From: Gammaproteobacteria bacterium
GTDB taxonomy: Bacteria > Pseudomonadota > Gammaproteobacteria > UBA6429 > Thiohalophilaceae
DNA: 34,186 bases
Direction: 5' to 3'
Assembly: GCA_026196045.1 (NCBI GenBank)
Contig: JAPHRJ010000060.1
Location: 1-34,186 of the forward strand
Shown here: piece by piece, positions 8,095 to 16,660 of the stretch
Layout of the letters: each line of letters opens with the position of its first letter
How positions within the stretch are numbered: position 1 is the stretch's first letter
The notes under the pieces: model-generated
What the model was told of the DNA's origin: nothing
Databases searched by the model: none
The model's input: the letters and a program-made list of their open reading frames with translations, nothing else
Position numbers and translations under genes: made by a program

Positions 8095-9144
8095 TCAGGC
8101 ATACATTGCCAGTAAGTGTTTGACGGGTGCGGGCAGGCCGCAGTTGTCCGGTTGCTGGATGTTATACCAGAGTCCATCTGCGGATTCCATGACAGCATCT
8201 GTGCGGGATTTAGCTTGTGCAGTAACAGGCGTGATCTCCAGATGATAATGACTGAAGGTGTGGCGTAGAACGGTGTTGTGTTCAATTTGCTGAATATCCA
8301 GACCAAACTGGTGCTGACAGTAGTTGCGTAGGTCAGTTTGATCCTGAACTTCTGGCAGGCTCCAGAGCCCACCCCAGATGCCACTTGGAGGGCGTTTATG
8401 TAACAGGATATGGCCCTGTGTATTTCTAAGGAGCAACATGCAGGTCTGTTTTACTGGCAGGGTTTTGCGGGGTTTGGATGTGGGATATTGGCCAGGATCT
8501 CCCTCACGGAAGGCAATGCAGTGGCTACTATGCGGGCAATGTGAACACCGTGGCTTACTACGTTTACATACAGTCGCCCCCAGATCCATGATCGCCTGGG
8601 TATAGTCTGCCACGCGCTGACTCGGTGTCATGGCCTCTGATAAGGCCCACAGCTGGTTTTCAATGGCTTTCAGGCCAGTCCAGCCTTCAATCGCGTTCAG
8701 GCGGGTGAGTACCCGTTTAACGTTGCCGTCGAGTATGGCGTGGCGCTGACCCACTGCCTGCGCCAGAATGGCTCCGGCGGTGGAGCGGCCAATCCCGGGC
8801 AGGGATAGCACCTGTTCATATTCCTGTGGGAATTGACCATTATGGTCAGCCTGAATAATCTGTGCGGCTTTATGCAGATTACGAGCGCGTGCATAGTAGC
8901 CAAGGCCACTCCAGAGATGCAGTACTTCGTCCTCGCTTGCCTTGGCCAGATGGGAAATGCTGGGGAAATGTTCGACAAAGCGTTCGAAGTAAGGTGTCGC
9001 TGTTTTGACCTGGGTTTGCTGTAACATAATTTCAGACAGCCAGACCCGATACAGGCTGCGGGGATGTTGCCAGGGCAGATCATGTCGGCCATGCTGGTCG
9101 AACCATTCGAGTAACTGCTGTGCAAAAAGCTTATTTTGACGCAT
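8095..9144 (-). CDS. mutY: A/G-specific adenine DNA glycosylase MutY
   Basis: A 349-residue base-excision repair enzyme that removes adenine mispaired with 8-oxoguanine. The catalytic Glu38 lies in WLSEIMLQQTQV, and the helix-hairpin-helix LPGIGRSTAGAI begins at 115. Asp139 is in LDGNVKRVL. The 4Fe-4S ligands are Cys193, Cys200, Cys203 and Cys209 with the classic C-x6-C-x2-C-x5-C spacing. The C-terminal NUDIX-like domain (about 230-345) recognises 8-oxoG. Length is normal. It sits between asmA and yggX, as in Pseudomonas, but a 397-bp repeat mosaic separates it from asmA. Confidence 0.97.
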   Translation of the reverse strand: MRQNKLFAQQLLEWFDQHGRHDLPWQHPRSLYRVWLSEIMLQQTQVKTATPYFERFVEHFPSISHLAKASEDEVLHLWSGLGYYARARNLHKAAQIIQADHNGQFPQEYEQVLSLPGIGRSTAGAILAQAVGQRHAILDGNVKRVLTRLNAIEGWTGLKAIENQLWALSEAMTPSQRVADYTQAIMDLGATVCKRSKPRCSHCPHSSHCIAFREGDPGQYPTSKPRKTLPVKQTCMLLLRNTQGHILLHKRPPSGIWGGLWSLPEVQDQTDLRNYCQHQFGLDIQQIEHNTVLRHTFSHYHLEITPVTAQAKSRTDAVMESADGLWYNIQQPDNCGLPAPVKHLLAMYA

Positions 9145-9178
9145 GATTGAAGCAGATCCATTAAATGTTGATAAAGTT

Positions 9179-9291
9179 ACCGTTCGTCCTGACGAAGGGT
9201 GAATCCAGTGTGCTCATTAGATTTGGCGTTTCTGTTGTTCATCCTTCGACACCCCCTTCGGCTAGCTCAGGACAGGACTCAGGACGAACGG
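9179..9291. repeat. REP-like repeats (family 1), two adjacent copies
   Basis: CCGTTCGTCCTGACGAAGGG at 9180-9199 is a short inverted copy. The segment from TTCATCCTTCGAC (about 9238) to GGACGAACGG (ending 9291) is a direct copy with an inserted CCCTTCGGCTAGCTCAGGAC segment. Both use the same building blocks as the copies at 529 and 4625. Confidence 0.75.
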
Positions 9292-9388
9292 TACTTTTGT
9301 TTGCCTTCATCTATCTGTGAGTTCAGAACAAACTGGTTGTTTCATTTAATCTCTCTGGGCCTAATCCCCCGTTGCTTGCAGCGAAAAC

Positions 9389-9457
9389 TTGTAGGTACGG
9401 CTTCTACCCTTCGGGCACAGGTGGGCCGTACATGTTCGCCTGAAGGCAAACCTACAA
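9389..9457 (+). repeat. Intergenic repeat family 2, copy B
   Basis: It begins TTGTAGGT (9389-9396) and ends with the exact inverse ACCTACAA (9450-9457), giving 8-bp terminal inverted repeats. Inside are ACCCTTCGGGCAC and GGCCGTAC. The first 43 bp align with the minus-strand copy at 1205-1246. The 69-bp size and terminal symmetry are those of a small non-autonomous palindromic element. Confidence 0.65.
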
Positions 9458-9462
9458 CGAAT

Positions 9463-9484
9463 ACCCCGTGGCTTGCTGCGGGGT
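9463..9484. repeat. Perfect GC-rich hairpin
   Basis: ACCCCG (9463-9468) pairs exactly with CGGGGT (9479-9484) around the loop TGGCTTGCTG. A related sequence, CCCCCGTTGCTTGCAGCG, lies at 9366-9382, on the other side of the family-2 element. No T-run follows, so it is not a typical terminator. Confidence 0.55.
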
Positions 9485-9497
9485 CGTTTATAAATTA

Positions 9498-9535
9498 CCG
9501 TTCGCCCTGAGCCTGTCGAAGGGCTCACCACGAAG
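9498..9535. repeat. REP-like repeat (family 1) next to asmA stop
   Basis: CCGTTCGCCCTGAGCCTG followed by TCGAAGGGCTCACC is an inverted family-1 copy. It ends a few bases before the asmA stop codon, so it would lie in the 3' untranslated part of the asmA transcript. Confidence 0.75.
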
Positions 9536-9541
9536 GTGTGA

Positions 9542-12148
9542 CTAGAACTTGAATAATTTCTTTAATGCATCCCTGGCCTTGTCTTCCAGCTGCTGTTTGG
9601 TTTTTTCCTCCAGAGCTTTCTTTTCCTGTTCCAGCTTTTCCCTGGCCTTTTGTTTTTCTTCAGCTATTTTCGCTTTGGCTTTGTTTTTTAAACGCGCTTC
9701 GACCTGCTTGAGCTCATGTTTACCTGCTTCTTTAATGTAACCGCTAAAATCAGGTCTGGGAACCAGGCCGGAGAAGGGACCCTGTAAATATATTTTAAGA
9801 GGAATACGATCCAGTTGTTCATAGGTTTTGCCCTCTTTGACTTTCACTTTTGATGTGAGTTTAACAAAAGCGGTGTAGTCCATTGTTTCATTAACAAGAT
9901 TGATCTGTCCTTCACCTCTGGCTCGACCATAGGGAAAGTCGGTACGTAAATCCTGGTTACGAACAAGCCCATTTTTTATATTGGCAGAGCCAGACATGCG
10001 TGAAAAGTAGGTACTCTTACCGGTGCTCTCACCCGCAACGGCTTTCCATTTTGCTTTAATACGATTCAGTTGTTTTTCAACTTCCGATAAATTTTTAAGG
10101 TTGGAAAAAATGGCTTTGATATCGTTATCGATCTCATTCAAATTTTTGTCAATTTGTTCAATATCAATATCTTTAATTTCGCCATCGGTAATTTTAAATC
10201 GAGTTGTGCCGTTGAGTGTTTGTCTGATCTCAACAGGATCAATACTGTGTGCACGAATATTGGCACTGAGATCAGCCTGACCTCGAACCATGTCATCGCC
10301 CATGAAGTCTTTAAGTAAAGGCCCAATCTGAATACCCTTAAGTGTTTCCGTTGCAGTCAGGATGGGCGTGTCTTTGCGTACGTCAAGTCCAGCGTTACCT
10401 GTGAAACTACCCTGATAAAGATTGGCTTTAATGGGATTGAGTTTTAATTGACCCTGTTTAGCCTGTGTCCCCAGTTGGATATCGCTGGCTTTTAGATTCA
10501 TCACTTTTATGTTGCCAACTTTTAACAGGCCATCAATATTTAGTGAACGCAAAAGTTCAGTGGGCAAGGTAGAGGCGGCGCTGGCAGCGGCGGTTGCTGG
10601 TGTGGCAATTCTTTTAGTGCTGTCTGTGTTATTTGAGGTGTTCGTTATCGGTGTGGGTGTGTTTTTATTCTGTTTGTTTTCAGGTTTGTCTTTACTGGGT
10701 GGAGGCAGGTAACGATCTACATCAATGTCATTGAGTACCAGTTGATAGCGTATCTCTGGTTGTTTGAAATTTTTAATGCTGGCATATCCCTGAAGATTAC
10801 TTTGATCGATTTGAAGGATCATGGGTTTTAGCAAGACTTCATCCATAGAGCCGATAATACGTGCACCCAGCTTTACTTTATTTAAGGCTGTTTTATCAGC
10901 CATAGGTGGCAGGGCTTGACTGAGCTTTAGCTGATTTAATAGTTCATTTAAATTGAATTCATTGGATTCCAGACTGACAAGGTAATGAGGTTTGCTCAAA
11001 AGTTGGTTAACTCGTAGCCGAGATTGTAATTTAATATTATAAGTTTCGATATTCAGGTTTTCTGTATTGAGTTTTTCTTTAGCAAGATCGAGTTTAATTT
11101 TTGCACTATTAACCTGTACCTGATTTTTTCCTCCGGGTATCAGATCCGAGGTAACTGTATTTTGGAGGGTAAGTTTATTTAATGCGAATTGTTGTTTGTT
11201 TAAATCCATGAACACATTCGTTGCCAGTGTTAACTGGCCAGCAATAACCGGTTCTTTCAACTGATAATTGAAATTACTGTTAATACCAGACATCGTCATT
11301 TTTTGTGTACTGAGATCAGCGTTGAGATTATCGATACTCAGCTTTCCTTTAACGACCGTACCCGGCACGATCTCGGTACGAATATCTGGCGTCAGTACAA
11401 GCTGGCTTAGGGTATAAATCTGTTTTTCAAGATCCAGCTGGATATTGGTGCTGAGATGTAACTGGCTTTGGATCGCGGGCTCTACACTATTAAATGCAAA
11501 ACTGAGTTCCAGTGGAATTTTCTCTGTTAGAGAAACGGCTCCTAATGTCAGTTGAATATTTTCAATACGAATGTCCTGATTGGTTGTTTTATCGATCCAG
11601 TGAACATTGGCATTCTCGACGCGAACGCCTTCAATGGAAAGTGCCGCTAACGCAGCAAGAGGCGGTTCGGTTGATGTTGCTGGGGCAGATTTCGGCGTGG
11701 CTTCAGGTTTTTCTGGTGCAGGTACTTTTGAATCGACTGCATCGGTGGGTGCCTGTTTGGTCAGATCATCCCAGTTGGTATGTCCATCCGCATTACGTTG
11801 AAGGTTCAAGATCAGACCCTGGAGTACGACCTGACCAATCTGGATATTGCCTTTGAATAGAGGCCAGAATTGAACACGGACATCGACTTCTGATATCTGA
11901 GCAAAGTGAGCGGGCTGGAAGCCGGATGCATTTTCCAGTTTAACTTCACCCAGTTGCAGTCCCAGCCAGGGGAAGAGAGAGAGTTTGATTTCACCAGGGA
12001 TGTGCAGGGTGCGTCCGGTGTGCTGTTTGACCTGTTGCGTGATTTCGTCTTTGTAGTCATTTGGATCGATAATAAAAGGAAGGCTAATAGCCGTAATGAC
12101 CAGAATCAAAATCAGCGCCAGGAGTATCTTCAGGCCAGGACGTATCAT
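9542..12148 (-). CDS. asmA: AsmA family protein
   Basis: An 868-residue AsmA-family protein. The N-terminus MIRPGLKILLALILILVIT is a single membrane anchor, followed by the family signature FIIDPNDYKDEI and a long AsmA domain of beta-strand repeats. Two low-complexity linkers rich in Pro, Ala, Thr and Lys lie at about 145-165 and 485-540. The C-terminal AsmA_2 part has DFMGDDMVRGQADLSANI and QDLRTDFPYGRARGEGQINL. The last 65 residues form a charged Lys/Glu/Ala-rich helix, probably a coiled coil. AsmA-like proteins are periplasmic bridge-like proteins linked to phospholipid transport to the outer membrane. The asmA-mutY order is conserved in relatives of Pseudomonas. The length is somewhat above the typical 600-750. 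Confidence 0.93.
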   Translation of the reverse strand: MIRPGLKILLALILILVITAISLPFIIDPNDYKDEITQQVKQHTGRTLHIPGEIKLSLFPWLGLQLGEVKLENASGFQPAHFAQISEVDVRVQFWPLFKGNIQIGQVVLQGLILNLQRNADGHTNWDDLTKQAPTDAVDSKVPAPEKPEATPKSAPATSTEPPLAALAALSIEGVRVENANVHWIDKTTNQDIRIENIQLTLGAVSLTEKIPLELSFAFNSVEPAIQSQLHLSTNIQLDLEKQIYTLSQLVLTPDIRTEIVPGTVVKGKLSIDNLNADLSTQKMTMSGINSNFNYQLKEPVIAGQLTLATNVFMDLNKQQFALNKLTLQNTVTSDLIPGGKNQVQVNSAKIKLDLAKEKLNTENLNIETYNIKLQSRLRVNQLLSKPHYLVSLESNEFNLNELLNQLKLSQALPPMADKTALNKVKLGARIIGSMDEVLLKPMILQIDQSNLQGYASIKNFKQPEIRYQLVLNDIDVDRYLPPPSKDKPENKQNKNTPTPITNTSNNTDSTKRIATPATAAASAASTLPTELLRSLNIDGLLKVGNIKVMNLKASDIQLGTQAKQGQLKLNPIKANLYQGSFTGNAGLDVRKDTPILTATETLKGIQIGPLLKDFMGDDMVRGQADLSANIRAHSIDPVEIRQTLNGTTRFKITDGEIKDIDIEQIDKNLNEIDNDIKAIFSNLKNLSEVEKQLNRIKAKWKAVAGESTGKSTYFSRMSGSANIKNGLVRNQDLRTDFPYGRARGEGQINLVNETMDYTAFVKLTSKVKVKEGKTYEQLDRIPLKIYLQGPFSGLVPRPDFSGYIKEAGKHELKQVEARLKNKAKAKIAEEKQKAREKLEQEKKALEEKTKQQLEDKARDALKKLFKF

Positions 12149-12336
12149 ATTTTTTCTATCCCTGCTTGTTAGTGGGTTATGTATGTAGGCTGGTCAATTG
12201 TAGCCTAGAGGGAATGTTTGCGGAAAGGTTTGTAAATTAATCACTTAGATGACCGATGGGTATCCTGTGCCAGATTGTATGGTCTGGGCGTGGTTATCTG
12301 TAATTTAAACTGAACCGGCATCAACTAAACTGGATT

Positions 12337-12410
12337 TGGAGCGGGTGAAGGGAATCGAACCCTCGTAGTCAGCTTGGGAAGCTGGAGTTCTACCATTGAA
12401 CTACACCCGC
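12337..12410 (-). tRNA. tRNA-Gly (anticodon CCC)
   Basis: A 74-nt gene on the minus strand, starting GCGGGTGTAGTTCAATGG and ending CACCCGC plus TCCA with the CCA encoded. The anticodon loop TTCCCAA gives CCC. The D arm GTTCAATGGTAGAAC and T arm GGGTTCGATTCCC match the Escherichia coli glyU-type tRNA almost exactly. It lies alone between asmA and thiS. Confidence 0.97.
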
Positions 12411-12466
12411 TAATTTGTTCAAAGTTTACCTGTTTCTTCCTCTAAGTCATATTGATGCTTCTGCGC

Positions 12467-12472
12467 TATAAT
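12467..12472 (+). promoter_or_regulatory. Candidate -10 box upstream of thiS
   Basis: A perfect TATAAT lies 29 bp upstream of the thiS ATG. The hexamer 17 bp upstream (AAGTCA) is a poor -35, so the assignment rests mainly on the -10. No thiamine pyrophosphate riboswitch could be recognised in the short leader, and there is little room for one. Confidence 0.35.
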
Positions 12473-12500
12473 GGTGTTTTTCGATTATGGTGTACGCGTG

Positions 12501-12701
12501 ATGAAAATTCATATAAATGGTCAGCCACAGGATATTACTGAGGGCATGACAGCGGCTGGACTGGTTGAACAGATGGGGCTAACGGGTAAGCGAGTGGCGA
12601 TGGAAGTAAATCTGGAAATCGTCCCACGCAGCGGTTATGACGCTTATGTTTTTGATGCGGGTGATAAAGTTGAAATCGTTCATGCGGTTGGTGGAGGTTA
12701 A
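12501..12701 (+). CDS. thiS: Sulfur carrier protein ThiS
   Basis: A 66-residue ubiquitin-like sulfur carrier for thiazole synthesis. It starts MKIHINGQPQDI and ends in HAVGGG, providing the C-terminal Gly-Gly that is adenylated and thiocarboxylated. The frame could open 10 codons earlier, at an ATG overlapping the likely -10 box, but the ATG at 12501 gives the normal family length and N-terminus. It is followed 79 bp later by thiG, the enzyme that receives its sulfur. The thiF or moeB partner is not in the window. Confidence 0.95.
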   Translation: MKIHINGQPQDITEGMTAAGLVEQMGLTGKRVAMEVNLEIVPRSGYDAYVFDAGDKVEIVHAVGGG

Positions 12702-12780
12702 TCTGTGCCAGTCTGTGTATAATTCCGACCTATATCCGCTATTTAAAATACATAAATAAATCAAAACATCAGGAATCTTG

Positions 12781-13578
12781 ATGACAAATCCAACTATAAA
12801 AGATACTCCATTAACGATTGCTGGAGATGATTACTCCTCTCGGCTTCTGGTTGGGACTGGGAAATATAAAGATATGGAAGAGACCCGTCTGGCCATTGAA
12901 GCCAGTGGTGCTGAAATCGTGACCGTAGCGGTGCGCCGCAGCAATATTGGTCAGAATCCAAATGAGCCTAATTTACTGGAAGTAGTACCACCCGAAAAAT
13001 ACACTATTTTGCCTAACACGGCGGGCTGCTATACCGCTGACGATGCGGTACGTACCTGTCGCCTGGCAAGGGAATTACTGGATGGACATGACCTGGTTAA
13101 GCTCGAGGTTCTTGGTGATGAGAAAACCCTGTTTCCTGATATTACCGAAACCCTGAAGGCCGCTGAAATTCTGATTAAGGATAATTTCAAGGTTATGGTT
13201 TATACCAATGACGATCCAATCATCGCCAAGCGCCTCGAAGAAATGGGCTGTGTGGCTGTTATGCCTTTGGCGGCACCGATTGGTTCGGGTCTTGGGATTC
13301 GCAATCCCTATAATATTCGCATGATCCTGGAAAATGCGAAGGTACCGATCCTGGTCGATGCGGGTGTGGGTACGGCTTCGGATGCGGCTGTCGCAATGGA
13401 GCTGGGCTGCGAGGGTGTGCTGATGAATACGGCAATTGCTGCAGCACAAAATCCAATATTAATGGCTTCAGCAATGAAAAAAGCGGTAGAAGCTGGCCGA
13501 GAAGCTTTTCTGGCTGGACGGATGCCCAGAAAGCTCTATGCTAATGCTTCATCACCTATTGATGGTACGTTTTTCTAA
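12781..13578 (+). CDS. thiG: Thiazole synthase ThiG
   Basis: A 265-residue TIM-barrel enzyme that forms the thiazole phosphate of thiamine from deoxyxylulose-5-phosphate, dehydroglycine and ThiS thiocarboxylate. Recognisable segments are [12 protein letters not shown] (20-31), [11 protein letters not shown], and LVKLEVLGD with the Schiff-base Lys near 107. [20 protein letters not shown] and [32 protein letters not shown] are also present. The ATG at 12781 is preferred to an in-frame TTG just before it because AGGA at 12771 is well placed. It is followed by trmB after 8 bp. Confidence 0.97.
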   Translation: MTNPTIKDTPLTIAGDDYSSRLLVGTGKYKDMEETRLAIEASGAEIVTVAVRRSNIGQNPNEPNLLEVVPPEKYTILPNTAGCYTADDAVRTCRLARELLDGHDLVKLEVLGDEKTLFPDITETLKAAEILIKDNFKVMVYTNDDPIIAKRLEEMGCVAVMPLAAPIGSGLGIRNPYNIRMILENAKVPILVDAGVGTASDAAVAMELGCEGVLMNTAIAAAQNPILMASAMKKAVEAGREAFLAGRMPRKLYANASSPIDGTFF

Positions 13579-13586
13579 GCACCTAA

Positions 13587-14282
13587 ATGACCACAGATTC
13601 AGCTGATGGGTTAAAACGGCGTATTCGCAGTTTTGTGCGCCGTGAGGGACGTCTGACCAGGGGACAACAACGTGCGCTGGATACCCTGTTAACGGAATTC
13701 GGAATTCGACTGGAACAGGGAGCAATAGATCTAGATGTGTTATTTGGTCGTAGCGCGCCCCGTATTCTGGAAATTGGTTTTGGCAATGGGGTCTCGCTGG
13801 CGGAAATGGCGGCGGCCCATCCCGAACAGGATTACCTGGGAATTGAAGTCCACCGACCCGGAGTTGGTAATCTATTGCTGCAAATAGAAAATCAGGGACT
13901 GAAAAATATTCGGGTCAGCTGTGATGATGCCGTGGAAGTCCTAAAGCAACAAATCCCGGAGGCTTCACTGGATGCCGTCTATCTATTTTTTCCCGATCCC
14001 TGGCATAAAAAACGTCACCACAAGCGCCGCATTGTACAACCGGACTTTGTGCGTTTAGTCCGAGAAAAATTGAAAACTGGCGGAAAGTTTCACCTGGCTA
14101 CCGACTGGGAGAATTATGCTCAGCATATGATGAAGGTATTGTCGGCTGCAGAAGGGTTCGAGAATACAGCCGGCGAACAGGCTTTTGTGCCGCGGCCAGA
14201 TTATCGTCCCTTAACAAAATTTGAACAACGTGGGCATCGTTTAGGTCATGGAGTCTGGGATTTAATATTTTTCAGAAGGTGA
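13587..14282 (+). CDS. trmB: tRNA (guanine-N7)-methyltransferase
   Basis: A 231-residue SAM-dependent methyltransferase that makes m7G46 in the variable loop of tRNAs. SAM-binding LEIGFGNG is at about 61-68, [12 protein letters not shown] follows, and the family signature [15 protein letters not shown] lies near 134-148. A C-terminal [20 protein letters not shown] is present. Only 8 bp separate it from thiG and no separate Shine-Dalgarno is evident, so translation is probably coupled. The thiS-thiG-trmB order is also found in Pseudomonas. Confidence 0.97.
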   Translation: MTTDSADGLKRRIRSFVRREGRLTRGQQRALDTLLTEFGIRLEQGAIDLDVLFGRSAPRILEIGFGNGVSLAEMAAAHPEQDYLGIEVHRPGVGNLLLQIENQGLKNIRVSCDDAVEVLKQQIPEASLDAVYLFFPDPWHKKRHHKRRIVQPDFVRLVREKLKTGGKFHLATDWENYAQHMMKVLSAAEGFENTAGEQAFVPRPDYRPLTKFEQRGHRLGHGVWDLIFFRR

Positions 14283-14388
14283 CGATATAAAAGGCGCTTC
14301 AGCATATATATTTGGTTGTAATGCTGGTTTCACTAAATATTATTACAATATTGTAAATAACACACTAATAACAAGACTGAGTCAGTAA

Positions 14389-15786
14389 TTGAGCACATTG
14401 AGATTTTTTAAACATTATATTCGAGTCCCTCTCGTTGTATTAGGGGCCCTTGAAGTATTGTTCAGTTTTGCAGCTGTTTATTTTGCAACTTATATTCGTT
14501 TTGGTTTTCAACAAGGTCCCGTTGACAATGTAGCTGGCATGGAGGTTAGGGCAGGAGTTTTTGCCCTTGTTATTCTGTTATGCATGATTGCTATGGGTCT
14601 TTATCAAACAACGATGCGAGAAGGTATTTTTGGGGTATTACTTCGACTAGTCGCTTCATATTTTTTTGGTGTAATTATTCTGGCATTTATATTTTATTCC
14701 TATCCGCATCTCTTTTTGGGGCGAGGAATTCTTATTATTTCTGTTATTTTGTCATTTACAGCCATTATTTTACTAAGGGAAATTTACTTTAAACTTGATC
14801 CCAGTTTTTTTAAAAGACGAGTATTGGTATTAGGGACTGGAAAGAGTGCTGCAACCATAGCCGAGTTGCGTAGAAAGACAGATCAGTTTGGATTTTTTAT
14901 TCAGGGTTATGTTCATTTGCGGGGAACAACAGATTTAATTAATCCTTCGCAGATAATTAAATTAAAAATGCCGTTAAAAAGTTATTGTCTTGCTCATGAA
15001 GTAGATGAAATTGTTCTTGCTATTGATGACAGGCGCAAAGGCTTTCCTGTAAAGGATTTGCTTGATTGTAAAATGAGTGGCATTGAGATTCTTGACCTGG
15101 CAAATTTTTTTGAACGAGAAACGGGAAAAATTCGTCTTGATTTAATACACCCTAGCTGGTTCATGCTATCTGATGGGTTTAACCGAAGTTCATTCCTGGC
15201 CTTGATAAAAAGAGCTTTTGATCTGGTATCAGGTATGATTTTACTTGCCGTGGCCTGGCCCTTTATGTTGCTAACAATCCTGGCAATTAAGTTTGAAGAA
15301 GGTATGAAAGCACCCGTTGTTTTCAGGCAGATTCGCATTGGTGAAGATGGTGTTCCCTATACGATTTTTAAGTTTCGTAGTATGCGAGTAGATGCGGAAA
15401 AAGATGGGAAAGCGAAGTGGGCTGTAAAAGGTGATTCACGAATTACTCGAGTCGGTAATTTTATCAGGAAAACAAGACTAGATGAATTGCCACAAATATT
15501 TAACGTTATTCGGGGTAATATGAGTTTTGTTGGCCCCCGACCTGAAAGACCTGAGTTTGTGGTGACCTTAAGTGAAAAGATTGCTTATTATGGTGAAAGA
15601 CATCGGGTGAAGCCGGGTATTACTGGGTGGGCGCAAATACGTTATCCGTATGGTGCATCAGATAAAGATGCATTAGAAAAATTGCAGTATGATCTTTATT
15701 ACGTAAAGAACCAGAGCTTATTTCTAGATTTTCTAATCTTATTGCAGACAGTAGAAGTTATTCTGTTTGGTAAAGGTTCTAGATAA
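14389..15786 (+). CDS. XrtA-associated polyprenyl glycosylphosphotransferase (TIGR03013-like)
   Basis: A 465-residue priming enzyme that transfers a sugar-phosphate from a nucleotide sugar to undecaprenyl phosphate at the inner membrane, starting the repeat unit. The N-terminus (MSTLRFFKHYIRVPLVVLGALE) and four to five membrane helices to about 130 are followed by a Rossmann-like domain (RRVLVLGTGKSA). Then come one more membrane segment (about 286-302) and the bacterial sugar transferase domain with KFRSM (328-332), the catalytic Asp365-Glu366 in LDELPQ, and VGPRPERPEF. The start is a TTG, with no better ATG nearby. It opens the exosortase-linked polysaccharide locus and resembles the TIGR03013 subfamily found with XrtA. 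Confidence 0.92.
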   Translation: MSTLRFFKHYIRVPLVVLGALEVLFSFAAVYFATYIRFGFQQGPVDNVAGMEVRAGVFALVILLCMIAMGLYQTTMREGIFGVLLRLVASYFFGVIILAFIFYSYPHLFLGRGILIISVILSFTAIILLREIYFKLDPSFFKRRVLVLGTGKSAATIAELRRKTDQFGFFIQGYVHLRGTTDLINPSQIIKLKMPLKSYCLAHEVDEIVLAIDDRRKGFPVKDLLDCKMSGIEILDLANFFERETGKIRLDLIHPSWFMLSDGFNRSSFLALIKRAFDLVSGMILLAVAWPFMLLTILAIKFEEGMKAPVVFRQIRIGEDGVPYTIFKFRSMRVDAEKDGKAKWAVKGDSRITRVGNFIRKTRLDELPQIFNVIRGNMSFVGPRPERPEFVVTLSEKIAYYGERHRVKPGITGWAQIRYPYGASDKDALEKLQYDLYYVKNQSLFLDFLILLQTVEVILFGKGSR

Positions 15787-15823
15787 TGTTTTTTGCAGAG
15801 AAAGCATGATTCACCTTTAAAAT

Positions 15824-16558
15824 ATGCTCGCATCAATTATTCAGCTATTCATTATGCCATCTTCTGTGGCGCTTATTTTTATTATCCTGGGTGCCGTTGC
15901 TATTTACATTATGAAACGGCGTTTGGGTTTGACGCTAATTCTTTCCGGTATTTTAATAGTTTTTATATTTTCTACTGGGCCTGTTGCCACACTTCTCATT
16001 TCACCGTTGGAGTATCGATACCCAATGGTATCCGCACCATCGAATTACCCTGACGCAAAGTATATTGTTGTTCTTACAGGGTATGCGGCTAAGGACAAAC
16101 TCATGCCGCTGAGTAGTCAGGCTAACAGTGCCTCTGTATTTCGTGTGTTAGAAGCGTATCACCTTTATCAACAGCGTCCTGATTGTCAGATCATTATTTC
16201 TGGTACGCCTGTGGCGGTTGATGTCATGCGTGAGCTTTTAGTAGAACTTGGTATACCAGAAACAGATATTACTGGTGAATCAAATTCTCCCCATACATTT
16301 TTTAGTGCAAAGAATCTGAAGCCTATTATTAATAATGTCCCCTTTTTTCTGGTGACGTCAGCTGGGCATATGACAAGATCTATGGGTGTTTTTCATAAGC
16401 AAAATATGAAGCCTATACCTGCACCAACTGATTATCAATTACCCAGAGATTTTAGGAAAGCAATGTTCAGACCAACATTGCAGCATCTTTATTACTCTGA
16501 ATTAGCGATACATGAATATATCGGTCTTATCTGGTACAGGTGGAAAGGCTGGATATGA
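15824..16558 (+). CDS. YdcF/ElyC-like (DUF218) membrane protein
   Basis: A 244-residue protein with two N-terminal membrane helices (about 3-30 and 34-60) and a DUF218 domain. Conserved parts are KYIVVLTGY, FRVLEAYHLYQQRPDCQIIISG, and FLVTSAGHMTRSMGVFHKQNMKPIPAPTDY. Members such as ElyC affect undecaprenyl-phosphate-linked envelope polymers. YdcF-like genes are frequent in exosortase-linked loci. It follows the priming transferase by 37 bp, so a role in lipid-carrier handling is plausible but not proven. The ribosome binding site is weak. A hairpin terminator lies downstream. Confidence 0.85.
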   Translation: MLASIIQLFIMPSSVALIFIILGAVAIYIMKRRLGLTLILSGILIVFIFSTGPVATLLISPLEYRYPMVSAPSNYPDAKYIVVLTGYAAKDKLMPLSSQANSASVFRVLEAYHLYQQRPDCQIIISGTPVAVDVMRELLVELGIPETDITGESNSPHTFFSAKNLKPIINNVPFFLVTSAGHMTRSMGVFHKQNMKPIPAPTDYQLPRDFRKAMFRPTLQHLYYSELAIHEYIGLIWYRWKGWI

Positions 16559-16602
16559 TGAGGTTTCAGGGGAACACGAGCATAGATTTATTAGGACAGT
16601 AA

Positions 16603-16638
16603 AAAAAGCCCGAGTGCTTTACAGCAATCAGGCTTTTT
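16603..16638. terminator. Bidirectional Rho-independent terminator
   Basis: AAAAAGCC (16603-16610) pairs with GGCTTTTT (16631-16638). Inside, GA/TC and TGCT/AGCA extend the stem with small bulges around a TTAC loop. The T-run on one strand and the A-run on the other let it serve both the YdcF gene and the convergent PEP-CTERM gene. Confidence 0.85.
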
Positions 16639-16660
16639 ATGTACTATTTCGGAAAGTCAA

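Larger units (their letters stand above)
9145..9541. other. Gene-free interval made of several repeat types
   Basis: No credible gene. From left to right it has two REP-like copies (9179-9203 and 9237-9291), a unique stretch, a CCCCCGTTGCTTGCAGCG word (9366-9382), and family-2 copy B (9389-9457). A CCCCG hairpin (9463-9484) and a final REP copy (9498-9535) follow. The open frame that spans it on the plus strand is a by-product of these repeats. Confidence 0.7.

Noticed and set aside
9199-9510. A 103-residue plus-strand frame between mutY and asmA
   Set aside because: It is composed almost wholly of REP and family-2 repeats, and the translation has no protein-like pattern.
12411-12500. TPP riboswitch before thiS
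   Set aside because: The leader between the tRNA and thiS is too short, and the conserved CTGAGA / ACCTGA words of the THI element are absent.
14300-14326. CAGCAT...ATGCTG hairpin after trmB as a terminator
   Set aside because: Only six paired bases with a 15-base loop and no T-run after it.
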